64,000 bases of DNA. It comes from HK1 sp965215295 (GTDB lineage: Bacteria > Pseudomonadota > Gammaproteobacteria > HK1). The position numbers were made by a program, and so were the translations under genes. Numbering within the stretch: position 1 is the first letter of the stretch; each line of letters begins with the position of its first letter. The notes beneath the pieces are model-generated. The model had not been told where the DNA came from and did not search any database. It saw only the letters and a list, made by a program, of their open reading frames with translations. Shown piece after piece: positions 54,300-63,262 of the stretch. Location of the stretch: contig OZ244045.1 of NCBI GenBank assembly GCA_965215295.1, positions 2,604,001 through 2,668,000 of the forward strand, written 5' to 3'.

Positions 54300-54818
54300 A
54301 TGTCGCTCCAGAGAATGCTGCTCGCGAGCGGATTCGCGCTGTGCGTCGCGCTGATGGCGGCGGCGTTGTGGCTCCAGCACGTCGAAGGACTCGAACCCTG
54401 TCCGCTGTGCGTGCTCCAGCGCGGAGCCGTCATCGTGCTCGGGGTGGTGATGCTCGCCGGCGCGGTCCACGACCCCGGCGCGACGGGCCGCCGCGTCTAC
54501 GGGGTGATGATCACGATTGCCGCGGCCGCCGGGGCGGCGGTGGCGGGCCGCCACGTGTGGCTCCAGAGCCTGCCTCCCGGCGAGGCTCCGGAGTGCGGCC
54601 CGGGCCTGGAGTACATGCTGGGCGCCTTTCCGCTCACCCAGGTGATCGAGATGGTGCTGCGAGGCTCCGGAGAGTGCGCCGAGGTGCAGTGGACGTTCCT
54701 CTCGCTCTCCATCCCCGAATGGACCCTGCTCGTGTTCGTCGCCTTCGCCCTCTTCGGACTCGCGCTGATCGCCGTCCGGGGCCCGGGACGCACTGCCACC
54801 GAAGAGACGTCCCCATGA
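54300..54818 (+). CDS. dsbB: Disulfide bond formation protein B
   Basis: Inner-membrane quinone-dependent oxidase that recharges DsbA, 172 residues with four helices. The first redox pair is C34-P-L-C37; the second periplasmic loop has cysteines in PECGPGLEYML and SGECAEVQW. ATG 54300 follows GGGAGGTACG. Its stop overlaps the start of a truncated aminotransferase gene. Confidence 0.95.
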   Translation: MSLQRMLLASGFALCVALMAAALWLQHVEGLEPCPLCVLQRGAVIVLGVVMLAGAVHDPGATGRRVYGVMITIAAAAGAAVAGRHVWLQSLPPGEAPECGPGLEYMLGAFPLTQVIEMVLRGSGECAEVQWTFLSLSIPEWTLLVFVAFALFGLALIAVRGPGRTATEETSP

Positions 54819-55039
54819 GCAAGGGGACGCACGAATACCGCTCCGATCCCCGCAACGAAGAGATCCTCGTCTATGTAAACGGCGAGCACCTGCGGCGGGA
54901 GGAAGCCAGGATTTCGGTCTTCGACAGCGGGTTCGTGCTCGGAGACGGGGTCTGGGAAGGGCTGCGGGTGCATCGCGGCCGCATCGCGTTCCTCGACGCC
55001 CATCTGGACCGGCTCCTCCCGGTGCGGATGCCGCCATGA
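54815..55039 (+). pseudogene. Truncated class IV (D-alanine-type) aminotransferase
   Basis: 74 codons matching only the first quarter of a ~290-residue PLP-dependent class IV aminotransferase: EILVYVNGEHLRREEARISVFDSGFVLGDGVWEGLRVHRGRIAFLDAHLDRL, after which the frame diverges (PVRMPP) and stops. The PLP lysine and nearly the whole catalytic domain are absent. The downstream gene starts 38 bp further on the other strand, so the rest has been deleted. ATG 54815 overlaps the dsbB stop (ATGA), showing that an intact gene was once coupled to dsbB. Confidence 0.8.
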
Positions 55040-55076
55040 ACGGCGAGCGCCCGACGGCGCCCGCCGGCATCCGGGG

Positions 55077-55415
55077 TCAACCCTCGATCAGCGAATCGCA
55101 CCGCTTGGCCAGCGCGAAGTCGATCTCGTGCAGGCCCTTGATCTTGTGGGTCCACCACTCGACGGTCACTCGGCCCCACTCGGTCACGAGCAGCGGATGG
55201 TGGCCGATGGTTTCCGCAAGCTCTCCGACCCGGTTCGTGAACGCCAGCGCATCGGCGAAGTCGCGGAACTCGCAGGAGCGATGAAGCCGGGGGACCCCGT
55301 CGACGGTTTCGACCCGCCACTCCGGCAGTTCCCGGGCATAGCGGGCGATCTCTTCTCCGGTGAGTTTCCGCGCGTCGATGCGGCAGGCTTCGCATTCGGG
55401 AATGGTGGTGGTCAT
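55077..55415 (-). CDS. phhB: Pterin-4a-carbinolamine dehydratase
   Basis: 112-residue enzyme that regenerates tetrahydrobiopterin-type cofactor. The active-site pattern E-x-x-x-HHP lies in ETIGHHPLLVTEWGRVTVEWWTHKIKGL, in two parts. ATG 55415 has GGAGGAG about seven bases upstream and overlaps the stop of the dienelactone hydrolase gene. No phenylalanine hydroxylase is in the window. Confidence 0.92.
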   Translation of the reverse strand: MTTTIPECEACRIDARKLTGEEIARYARELPEWRVETVDGVPRLHRSCEFRDFADALAFTNRVGELAETIGHHPLLVTEWGRVTVEWWTHKIKGLHEIDFALAKRCDSLIEG

Positions 55416-56176
55416 CTGCTGCTCCTCCACGGTGCATCCTGCGTTCGGAAGATCTCCGAGAACAGGGCCTGCATGTCGTCCCACGAGCGCTTGTCGACCG
55501 TTTCGTCGTACCTGAGCGGCAGGCCGTACTTCTCGCCGTTGGCGGTGGCCCCGGGGTTGGTGAAGCCGTGAAGCGCGCCCTCGTATGCGACGAAGCGGAA
55601 GTCGGCGCCGGCGTCAGCCATCTCCTGCTTGATGCCGGCGACCTCCTCGTCGGAGACGAGGGAGTCGGCGGCCCCGTGGCATACCAGCACCTTCGCCTTC
55701 ACCTCACCCCTCGCCGGCTTGTGGAACGAGCCGAGCGAGCCGTGGAAGCTCACCACGCCCTTGAGGTCCATGCCGATGCGCGCACCGTGCAGGACCATCG
55801 CGCCACCGAAGCAGTAGCCGATCGCCGCCACCCGGTCCGCATCCACGGTGGGATGCCCGCGGAGCACGTCGAATGCCGCCCCGAGCCGGGCGGTACCGGC
55901 CTCCATGTCCTCCAGCACGGAGGTCATCAGGGCGCCCGCGCCTTCCGGGTCGGCGGCGGTCCGTCCGTCCCCGTACATGTCGACCGCCAACGCCGTACAG
56001 CCCATCTCCGCCAGGGTGCGCGCCCGCCCGCGAATGTAGTCGTCGAGTCCCCACCATTCATGCACGACGAGCACGCCGGGGCGCCGTCCGCCGACGGCGC
56101 CGTCGTACGCGATGCAGCCCTTGCAGTTGGTGTCACCCGCGGTGTACGTCACGTCTTCGGTTCTGATGTCCGCCAT
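55412..56176 (-). CDS. Dienelactone hydrolase family protein
   Basis: Alpha/beta hydrolase, 254 residues. The Cys-Asp-His triad is visible: nucleophile in GYCFGGAM, Asp in HGAADSLV and His in EGALHGFTNP. The N-terminus (DIRTEDVTYTAGDTNCKGCIAYD) is typical of the COG0412 group. Its stop overlaps the phhB start. The substrate is unknown. Confidence 0.88.
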   Translation of the reverse strand: MADIRTEDVTYTAGDTNCKGCIAYDGAVGGRRPGVLVVHEWWGLDDYIRGRARTLAEMGCTALAVDMYGDGRTAADPEGAGALMTSVLEDMEAGTARLGAAFDVLRGHPTVDADRVAAIGYCFGGAMVLHGARIGMDLKGVVSFHGSLGSFHKPARGEVKAKVLVCHGAADSLVSDEEVAGIKQEMADAGADFRFVAYEGALHGFTNPGATANGEKYGLPLRYDETVDKRSWDDMQALFSEIFRTQDAPWRSSR

Positions 56177-56366
56177 TGTCGACTCCTCGTTGATGGGTTG
56201 CCGCGAAGTTCCTTCAATGCTTCCGATGCTATCGCATCATCGCGCCCGTCTTGCGGATCGGCGAAGGAAGGAACGCCTGCCGGGCTCCCCGCGCGGCTCC
56301 CTCCGGGAATCGGCCCGCCGCGCACGCTATAGTTGCGATGCCGACCCATCGACCCGGAGGTCGATC

Positions 56367-57392
56367 ATGGATGCCCCGACGAGACTCAAGACGGCCCGCC
56401 CGCTGCGCAACCGGCCACGCCGTCTCCGGCACTCCGCGCGGCTCCGTGCGGCGGTGCGCGAGACCGTGCTCACGCCCGCCGATCTCATCTATCCGCTGTT
56501 CATCGTCCATGGCCGGAACGTTCGTGATCCGATCCCGTCGATGCCCGGCATCTGCCAGCTTTCCGTCGATCGGGCAGTCGAAGAGGCGGGCAGAGCGGCG
56601 GCGGCGGGGGTCTCCGCGGTGCTGCTCTTCGGCATCCCGGCCTCCAAGGATCCGATCGGCAACGAGAACTTCGACGACGACGGCATCATCCAGCGCGCGG
56701 TCCGTGCACTGAAGGACGCGGTGCCCGAGCTTCTCGTCGTCACCGACGTGTGCCTGTGCGAGTACACCGACCACGGCCACTGCGGGGTGCTGAACCACGA
56801 GAATCCGATGCTCCCGCCCGGCTACGTGCTGAACGACGAGACCCTCGACGTTCTCGCCCGGGTCTCGGTGAGCCACGCCCGGGCCGGCGCCGACATCGTC
56901 GCGCCGAGCGGCATGATCGACGGCATGGTCGCCGCCATCCGCGAAGGGCTCGACGAGTACGGCCACGACCACGTCCCGATCATGTCGTACGCCATCAAGT
57001 ACGCCTCGGCGTTCTACGGCCCGTTCCGGGACGCCGCGCAGGGAGCGCCGAAGTCCGGCGACCGGCGCACCCACCAGATGGACCCCGGGAACGTGCGCGA
57101 GGCGCTGAAGGAAGCCGCGCTCGACATCGAGGAAGGGGCGGACTTCCTGATGGTCAAGCCCGCCCTCGCCTACCTCGACGTCATCCGCCGGGTGCACGAT
57201 GCGTACCCGGAGGCGTCGATGGTCGCGTACAACGTGAGCGGCGAGTACTCGATGGTCAAGGCGGCCGGCGAACGCGGCTGGCTCGACGAGCGCGCGGTCG
57301 CGCTCGAGAACCTCACCGCGATCAAGCGGGCCGGCGCCGACCTGATCATCACCTATCACGCGCTCGAAGCGGCGGGGTGGATCGACGGTTAG
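56367..57392 (+). CDS. hemB: Delta-aminolevulinic acid dehydratase (porphobilinogen synthase)
   Basis: Second step of tetrapyrrole synthesis, joining two 5-aminolevulinates. 341 residues. The active-site lysines lie in MSYAIKYASAFYGPFRDAA and MVKPALAYLD. The metal-site block VCLCEYTDHGHCG has the cysteines of the zinc-dependent class. ATG 56367 has GGAGGT six bases upstream. Confidence 0.96.
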   Translation: MDAPTRLKTARPLRNRPRRLRHSARLRAAVRETVLTPADLIYPLFIVHGRNVRDPIPSMPGICQLSVDRAVEEAGRAAAAGVSAVLLFGIPASKDPIGNENFDDDGIIQRAVRALKDAVPELLVVTDVCLCEYTDHGHCGVLNHENPMLPPGYVLNDETLDVLARVSVSHARAGADIVAPSGMIDGMVAAIREGLDEYGHDHVPIMSYAIKYASAFYGPFRDAAQGAPKSGDRRTHQMDPGNVREALKEAALDIEEGADFLMVKPALAYLDVIRRVHDAYPEASMVAYNVSGEYSMVKAAGERGWLDERAVALENLTAIKRAGADLIITYHALEAAGWIDG

Positions 57393-57631
57393 CCTCCGCG
57401 GCGTCTTCCGCCACCGGAGGTTCGTTCCACCGATGCGGCCCGGTCCCCACCCTCGGGTGCGTCAACGGGTCACGCGGCCACCACACGGCGGGAGGATCGC
57501 ACCGGACATTCCGGCTCCTGCACCGCCATCGGCACGGCGCGCCGCACACCGGGTCCCATCGGCGGCGCCGGCGCACGATGCGCATGCGGATACCACGATC
57601 CGGAGGATGCGGCGCCCGCTCCGGCCATCGC

Positions 57632-58198
57632 TCAGGCCGCGCGCACGTAGTACAGATAAGTGTCGAAGTCGAACGGCTCCTCGATGCCGCTTTCGGGATG
57701 GAACAGCGACCGCGGCCGGGAGTCGAGCGGGCCCAGATAGACGTGCAGTGCGCGGCAAGGTCCGCCGGCTTCGGCGCTGATCGCATGCACGGTACGCTCG
57801 CGGAGCGCGATCACCTCGGCAGGGCGGACCACGCGGCGAGTGGCGAGCCGCGCCCGGCCGCCGGTGCGGCGATAGAACCGGTTCCGCTCACCGCCTTCGA
57901 ACACCCCGATCACCGCACACATCGAGTGATCGTGCGGCGGCTGAAAGTGGCCCGGCTCGGTCTCGACGACGACCACCGTGGTCGCGTCGTCTTCGAACAA
58001 CGTCCGATCGTGGCCGAGCAACAAGTGGCCGCTGCGTCGAGCGCAGGTCGAATCAAGCGGCGGCAGGGTGGCGCCCCCGGAGGCGAGCGCCCGTACCGCC
58101 TCGCGCACCACCGCCCGCGTCGCGGCCACGGGGTCCTTCGCCGTGGCCGCCTCCCGGCATTCGTTCACGAACCGTCCGGTATCGAATGGCATGGCCAT
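57632..58198 (-). CDS. Cupin-fold cysteine-dioxygenase-like protein
   Basis: 188-residue double-stranded beta-helix protein. Two cupin motifs appear: PGHFQPPHDHSMCAVIGVFEGGERNRFYRR and the later HAIS..HVYLGPLD strand, with three candidate metal histidines. It resembles the predicted metal-dependent enzymes around cysteine dioxygenase (COG5553). ATG 58198 has AGGAG seven bases upstream. Same direction as the carboxylesterase upstream, convergent with hemB. Confidence 0.75.
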   Translation of the reverse strand: MAMPFDTGRFVNECREAATAKDPVAATRAVVREAVRALASGGATLPPLDSTCARRSGHLLLGHDRTLFEDDATTVVVVETEPGHFQPPHDHSMCAVIGVFEGGERNRFYRRTGGRARLATRRVVRPAEVIALRERTVHAISAEAGGPCRALHVYLGPLDSRPRSLFHPESGIEEPFDFDTYLYYVRAA

Positions 58199-58311
58199 GA
58201 TGCGGCTCCTGTCGCTGATGGGCGGGAGTACGGGGGCCAGGTCCGGCCCTTCGAGCCGCCGTCGCGCGGTCCGGCTCCGGACTTTGGACGGCCTCCGTGC
58301 GCGGGCGTCGG

Positions 58312-59001
58312 TTATCCGCCGGCGAGTACTCGCTGCAGCCAGTTCGCGATGTCTCCGACTTCCTCCGCACATACCGAGTGGGGCATCGGATACGTATGGA
58401 CCTCGACGACGTACCCGAGCCCGGCCATCGCCGCCCGGGAGCGCTCCGAGAACGCGAACGGGATCACCGGGTCCTGGCTGCCGTGCGCCAGGAAAATCGG
58501 CACGTCGCGATTCGCGGGATGCGCCTGGGTCGCCAGCGACCCTGCCGCCGGCAGGTAGGTCGAGAGGGCGAGAACGCCGGCGAGCCGGAACGGAAAGCGC
58601 AGCCCCGCATACAGGGCGATGGCGCCCCCCTGGGAAAACCCGGCGAGGACGATGCGCTCCCCGGCGATGCCGCGAGCGATCTGCTCGTCGACCAGCGCGC
58701 GGGCAATCCCGGCCGACTCCCGCACCCCCTCCTCGTCCACCCCGCGATCGAGTTCGGGACCCGCGATGTCGTACCAGGCGCGCATCGCCATGCCGCCGTT
58801 GATGGTGACGGACCGCACGGGCGCGTGCGGGAACACGTACCGGACGTCATCGAGCCCTTTGTTGGCGAGCTCCGCCGCGACCGGCTCGAAATCGTGTCCG
58901 TCGGCGCCGAGGCCATGGAGCCATACGACGGCGGCGGTCGCGGGCCTCGACGACTCGACGACGACCGGCGGGTCGAGCGCCTCCGGGTACGCCGCACTCA
59001 C
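58312..59001 (-). CDS. Carboxylesterase (alpha/beta hydrolase)
   Basis: 229-residue esterase of the COG0400 phospholipase/carboxylesterase type. Nucleophile in GFSQGGAIALY, Asp in GSQDPVIPF, His in MPHSVCAEE, and oxyanion region WLHGLGADGHDF. GTG 59001 overlaps the rhlB stop by four bases (GTGA), so it is translated after rhlB. Confidence 0.88.
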   Translation of the reverse strand: MSAAYPEALDPPVVVESSRPATAAVVWLHGLGADGHDFEPVAAELANKGLDDVRYVFPHAPVRSVTINGGMAMRAWYDIAGPELDRGVDEEGVRESAGIARALVDEQIARGIAGERIVLAGFSQGGAIALYAGLRFPFRLAGVLALSTYLPAAGSLATQAHPANRDVPIFLAHGSQDPVIPFAFSERSRAAMAGLGYVVEVHTYPMPHSVCAEEVGDIANWLQRVLAGG

Positions 59002-60296
59002 GAACGGCGTTCCCGGGACCGGTGCCGCCCGTCGCCGCGCCGTGCGCCGGAGCCGCTTCGACTCCGGCTCCGCCGCCGGTCCGGCTGTGATTGATACCGG
59101 CGCCGGGCCGGTGGCTCGGGATCGGCCATCAGCTCCGCGCTCGCCACCTCGGCCGGGATCGATTGCCCGATGAAGGCCTCGATATCGGTGAGCGAGTAGC
59201 AGAAACGCTCGCACGAGAAGCTGACCGCGTCACCCTTCGCCCCGGCGCGGGCAGTCCGGCCCACACGGTGAACGTAGTCCTCGGCGTCCTGCGGCAGGTC
59301 GTAGTTGAAGACGTGGCTCACGTCCGGTATGTGCAGCCCCCGCGCCGCAACGTCGGTGGCGAGGAGAATCGGCAGCTCGCCGCGCTTGAACCGATCGAGC
59401 AGTTCGAGGCGTTTCTTCTGCGGAACGTCACCGTTCAGCGTGCCGGCGATGAACCCGTTCCCGGCGAGCCAGGCATCGACCTTCTCCGCCTCGCGCTTGG
59501 TGTTGAAGAAGATGATGGTGCGGGTGACGTCCATTCGTCTGAGCAGTCCGACGAGGAGTGGGATCTTGTCCTTCTCGCCGACGTGGTAGAGACGCTGGCT
59601 GACGGAGGCGACGGTGACGTGGTTCTCGGGGGTCGCGTCCACCATCGTCGGCGAGTTCATGTGCTCGTACGCGAGCTCGCGAACCCGCATCGAGAGCGTG
59701 GCGGAGAACAGGAGGCTGAGCCGTTCCTGCGGGGGCGGCATGCGTCTCAGCAGGTAGCGGATGTCACGGATGAAGCCCAGGTCGAACATCCGGTCCGCCT
59801 CGTCGAGCACCACGACCCTCACCGCCCCCAGGTGGAACACCTTCTGCTTGAAGTAATCGATGAGTCTTCCCGGGGTGCCGATGAGCACGTCGAGGCCGTC
59901 GCGAAGCATCTGGCGCTGCGACTCGTAGCCGGTCCCGCCGAACACGACGCCGAACCGCAGGCGGGTATGCAGCCCGAGCTGCTCGGCATCCCGGTGGATC
60001 TGGACCGCCAGCTCGCGCGTGGGCGCGATGACGAGGGCGCGGGGCTGTCCGTCTCCGACCGCCGGATCGCGCGGCTCGCGCAGCAACACGTTCATGATCC
60101 CCACCAGGAACGCGGCGGTCTTTCCGGTGCCGGTCTGCGCCTGTCCCTCGACGTCGCGGCCGGCCAGCACCGCCGGCAACGACTGCGCCTGAATCGGGGT
60201 GCAGTATTCGAAGCCGACGTCCTCGAGGCCGCGCAGGATCTCCGGTTCGAGATCGAGACTCGAGAATCGGACCGCGGTGAGCAGCCGGTCGGTCAT
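58998..60296 (-). CDS. rhlB: DEAD-box RNA helicase RhlB
   Basis: ATP-dependent RNA helicase, 432 residues. Motifs: TPIQAQSLPAVLAGRD (Q), AQTGTGKT (I), PTRELA (Ia), VLDEADRMFDLGF (II), SATL (III), ATDVAARGLHIPDVSHVFNYDLP and HRVGRTARAG (V/VI). Arg/Ser-rich tail. The position back-to-back with trxA-rho is the gammaproteobacterial rhlB layout, which separates it from RhlE and SrmB. Starts at ATG 60296. Confidence 0.93.
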   Translation of the reverse strand: MTDRLLTAVRFSSLDLEPEILRGLEDVGFEYCTPIQAQSLPAVLAGRDVEGQAQTGTGKTAAFLVGIMNVLLREPRDPAVGDGQPRALVIAPTRELAVQIHRDAEQLGLHTRLRFGVVFGGTGYESQRQMLRDGLDVLIGTPGRLIDYFKQKVFHLGAVRVVVLDEADRMFDLGFIRDIRYLLRRMPPPQERLSLLFSATLSMRVRELAYEHMNSPTMVDATPENHVTVASVSQRLYHVGEKDKIPLLVGLLRRMDVTRTIIFFNTKREAEKVDAWLAGNGFIAGTLNGDVPQKKRLELLDRFKRGELPILLATDVAARGLHIPDVSHVFNYDLPQDAEDYVHRVGRTARAGAKGDAVSFSCERFCYSLTDIEAFIGQSIPAEVASAELMADPEPPARRRYQSQPDRRRSRSRSGSGARRGDGRHRSRERRS

Positions 60297-60571
60297 CGAT
60301 CGCTCACCGGGAAGCTGTCGCGGTCATGCGCGGGCAATGCGTGACCCGGCCCGCTGTCGGGCGGAGTGTCCATGCGAAATGAGTCCATCCGGATGGTCAT
60401 GATGATGCCGATTCGACCTTTGGAGAATAACGTATTGAGTTTCAGTCAGTTCCATTCGACAACGCGATCCGGACACGCCGAACGCCCCGGAAATCGGCTC
60501 GAATCCCGCTTGAATTGCCGAATGGAATCCGATCACAATCGCTCATGCTCGACACTTTGGAGGCGACCGCA

Positions 60572-60898
60572 GTGAGCGACAGGATCGTTCATGTCACCGA
60601 CGGGAGCTTTGAGGAAGACGTCCTCAAGGCCGAGGATCCCGTACTCGTCGACTACTGGGCCGAGTGGTGCGGTCCATGCAAGGCGATCGCACCGATTCTG
60701 GGCGAGATCGCCGAAGAATACGCAGGACGGCTCAAGATCGCAAAGCTGAACATCGACGAGAACCCGTCCACACCGCCGAAATACGGCATCAGAGGCATCC
60801 CGACCCTGATGCTCTTCAAGGACGGCAACGTCGAGGCGACGAAAGTCGGCGCCCTCTCGAAGTCCCAGCTCTCGGCGTTTCTCGACAGCAACATCTGA
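60572..60898 (+). CDS. trxA: Thioredoxin 1
   Basis: Cytoplasmic disulfide reductase, 108 residues, with active site WAEWCGPCKAIAP and the cis-Pro loop GIRGIPTLMLFKDG. GTG 60572 has TGGAGG nine bases upstream. Ordered before rho as in E. coli. The 275-bp gap to rhlB is AT-richer and must contain both promoters. Confidence 0.97.
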   Translation: MSDRIVHVTDGSFEEDVLKAEDPVLVDYWAEWCGPCKAIAPILGEIAEEYAGRLKIAKLNIDENPSTPPKYGIRGIPTLMLFKDGNVEATKVGALSKSQLSAFLDSNI

Positions 60899-60905
60899 TC
60901 CGCCG

Positions 60906-60941
60906 CGCTTGCGGGTGCATCGTCCGGTGCACCCGCAAGCG
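60906..60941 (+). terminator. Long perfect hairpin after trxA
   Basis: CGCTTGCGGGTGCA at 60906-60919 and its exact complement at 60928-60941 form a 14-bp stem with an 8-base loop, starting 8 bp after the trxA stop. No T tract follows, so it may act as a 3' stabiliser or a partial stop rather than a full intrinsic terminator. Confidence 0.6.
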
Positions 60942-61539
60942 TCCGGGAACCGCATCCTCCACCCCGATGTCCTGCGCATGCCCGCGGCGGTAGAGGGGCT
61001 TCACGGTCCACCCCTCGCAATGCTCGCGGTACGGCGCCCCGGCTCCCACCACTTCATCGATCGGCGCGCCGCGCCGAGACCCGGCCCGGGCGCTTGCCCG
61101 CCAGCCCGCCGCACCCCTTGTCTTCGCAACGCCCGATGGAGCCCGCGCCCCCCGGCCGGCGGACCGCCTTCTTTCGGGCCGGCCGCCGGGCCGCCCCCCG
61201 CAGGCTTCCTCGAACCTCGTCCGCCGGACCTCCGGTGAGCGGCTCCATGCGCGTCATCGGGCACCCCCTCCCGGTGCTCCGGACAACTCGCGCGCCACCA
61301 TGCCGGACGGACCATCCACCCTCGACATCCGGGTAGACGATACCGAAACACCGTGATAGCGTTGGTCTTCACGGGCGGCATTCCGAAGCGCCGCCCGGCG
61401 TTCCCGACACTCCGAACGGCCTCACAGTCAAGATCCAGCGTCGCAGCGTCGACCTCCACGCACCCCACGCGTTGGCGTTCGTCCGCCTCAATCCGTTTCC
61501 CACGCGCCGCAACCGCGCCACGTCATCAGTGCGAAATAC
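60942..61539. other. rho leader region, no gene seen
   Basis: About 600 bp between the trxA hairpin and the rho start with no credible coding frame. A long leader is usual for rho because the gene is controlled by attenuation of its own transcript. I saw no distinct leader peptide or strong hairpin, but C-rich, G-poor stretches near 61420-61530 would suit Rho loading. Confidence 0.45.
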
Positions 61540-62799
61540 ATGAACCTTACCGAACTGAAGCAAATGTCCGCGCCGGAGCTTCTCAACCTCTCGCAGCAGA
61601 TGGGCATCGACGGTGTAGCCCGGCAACGAAAGCAGGACATCATCTTCACCATCCTCAAGAGTCACGCAAGGCGAGGTGAAGACATCCATGGGGACGGAGT
61701 GCTCGAAATCCTTCAGGACGGATTCGGGTTCCTTCGCTCGGCCGACAGCTCCTATCTTGCCGGCCCCGACGACATCTACGTCAGTCCGAGCCAGATCCGG
61801 CGATTCAGCCTGCGCACCGGCGACACCATCACCGGCAAGATCCGCCCCCCGAAGGAGGGGGAGCGCTATTTCGCGTTGCTCAAGGTCGACGCCATCAACT
61901 ACCACAGCCCCGAGGCGTCGAAGAACAAGATACTGTTCGAGAACCTCACCCCGCTCTTTCCGAGCGAGCGCCTCCACCTGGAACGGGGCAACGGCAGCAC
62001 CGAAGATCTCACGCCGCGAGTCATCGACCTGGTTGCGCCGATAGGCAAGGGCCAGCGCGCACTCGTCGTATCTCCTCCGAAAGCGGGCAAGACGATGATG
62101 CTCCAAAGCGTCGCCCACTCGATCATGTCGAACCACGAGGAGTGCTACCTCATCGTTCTGCTCATCGACGAGCGGCCGGAGGAGGTCACGGAGATGGCTC
62201 GCTCGGTACGTGGCGAGGTCGTTTCCAGTACCTTCGACGAGCCGGCGAGCCGTCACGTCCAGGTCGCGGAAATGGTGATCGAGAAGGCCAAGCGCCTCGC
62301 CGAGCACAAGCGCGACGTCGTGATCCTGCTCGACTCGATCACGCGCCTGGCTCGCGCATACAACACCGTGGCGCCTTCGTCGGGCAAGGTCCTCACCGGC
62401 GGCGTCGATGCGAACGCCCTTCAGCGGCCGAAACGATTTTTCGGCGCGGCGCGCAATATCGAGGAGGGCGGGAGCCTCACCATCGTCGCTACCGCGCTCG
62501 TCGATACCGGCTCGCGCATGGACGATGTCATCTACGAAGAATTCAAGGGTACCGGCAACAGCGAGATCCACATGGAACGAAAGATCGCCGAGCGGCGCAT
62601 CTTTCCCGCCATCAACATCGACCGCTCCGGAACCCGGCGCGAGGACTTGCTGGTCAAGGCCGAGGTTCTCCAGAAAGTGTGGATTCTGCGCAAGCTGCTC
62701 GCGCCGATGGAGGAAGTCGCGGCGATAGAGTTCCTCATAGACCGCCTGAAGGCGACGAAGACGAATTCCGAATTCTTCGACGCGATGAAACGGCAATAG
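61540..62799 (+). CDS. rho: Transcription termination factor Rho
   Basis: Hexameric RNA-dependent ATPase that ends transcripts, 419 residues. N-terminal MNLTELKQMSAPELLNLSQQMG, the cold-shock-like RNA-binding region (LEILQDGFGFLR, DDIYVSPSQIRRF), Walker A in SPPKAGKTMM, Walker B in RDVVILLDSITRLARAYN, and the Q/R loops (GGVDANALQRPKRFFGAARN). Normal length. Confidence 0.98.
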   Translation: MNLTELKQMSAPELLNLSQQMGIDGVARQRKQDIIFTILKSHARRGEDIHGDGVLEILQDGFGFLRSADSSYLAGPDDIYVSPSQIRRFSLRTGDTITGKIRPPKEGERYFALLKVDAINYHSPEASKNKILFENLTPLFPSERLHLERGNGSTEDLTPRVIDLVAPIGKGQRALVVSPPKAGKTMMLQSVAHSIMSNHEECYLIVLLIDERPEEVTEMARSVRGEVVSSTFDEPASRHVQVAEMVIEKAKRLAEHKRDVVILLDSITRLARAYNTVAPSSGKVLTGGVDANALQRPKRFFGAARNIEEGGSLTIVATALVDTGSRMDDVIYEEFKGTGNSEIHMERKIAERRIFPAINIDRSGTRREDLLVKAEVLQKVWILRKLLAPMEEVAAIEFLIDRLKATKTNSEFFDAMKRQ

Positions 62800-63262
62800 C
62801 CGGCCCACGCCGTCCGATTCGGGCTCGAGTCCGGAAGCGCTGTACGCATTCCCGTCCCTGCCTGGTACTTCCCCGCATTCCCGTCAATGGAGCGGACCGA
62901 GCGGTCCGGAGAACGGCCCTCCGCAGGGTCCGGTCGGGCGGAACGCTCTCCTCGCACCACCGGATGAGGAAAAAGCCCGGCCCGCCGTGCGGGCGAAGCG
63001 GCGAACGATCGTCCCGCTTGCGTAAACATCCGGGATGGACTTCGCGCGCGGGGAGGACGTGTTTCCCGCGCGCCAGACGATTGATCATTGCAAAATAGAT
63101 GTAGTAGCCTTGCGGCGTCGCAGGTACGGCACGGACGGAAGCAATCGGCCACACATGCGCGGATTGCCCGAGTCGTCGGCAAGATGAATGCCTGACTGGG
63201 GCCGTTTCCCCGTACAAGTGCTACAGTCTGAACCGATAACCACCAGAGGGTAGAGGCATCTC
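62800..63262. other. Gap after rho, no gene seen
   Basis: 463 bp without a credible gene. It contains a perfect hairpin CGGACC-GAGC-GGTCCG at 62893-62908, about 95 bp after the rho stop, that may help end that transcript. The region before 63263 turns AT-richer (TTGATCATTGCAAAATAGAT near 63080) and should carry the promoter of the HTH gene. Confidence 0.4.
62970..62994 (-). terminator. Possible leftward intrinsic terminator
   Basis: Read leftward, GCCCG ... CGGGC is followed at once by TTTTT. The alternative inner pairing GCCCG/CGGGC is also possible. No leftward gene is visible to its right, so it may protect rho from antisense transcription or be fortuitous. Confidence 0.35.
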
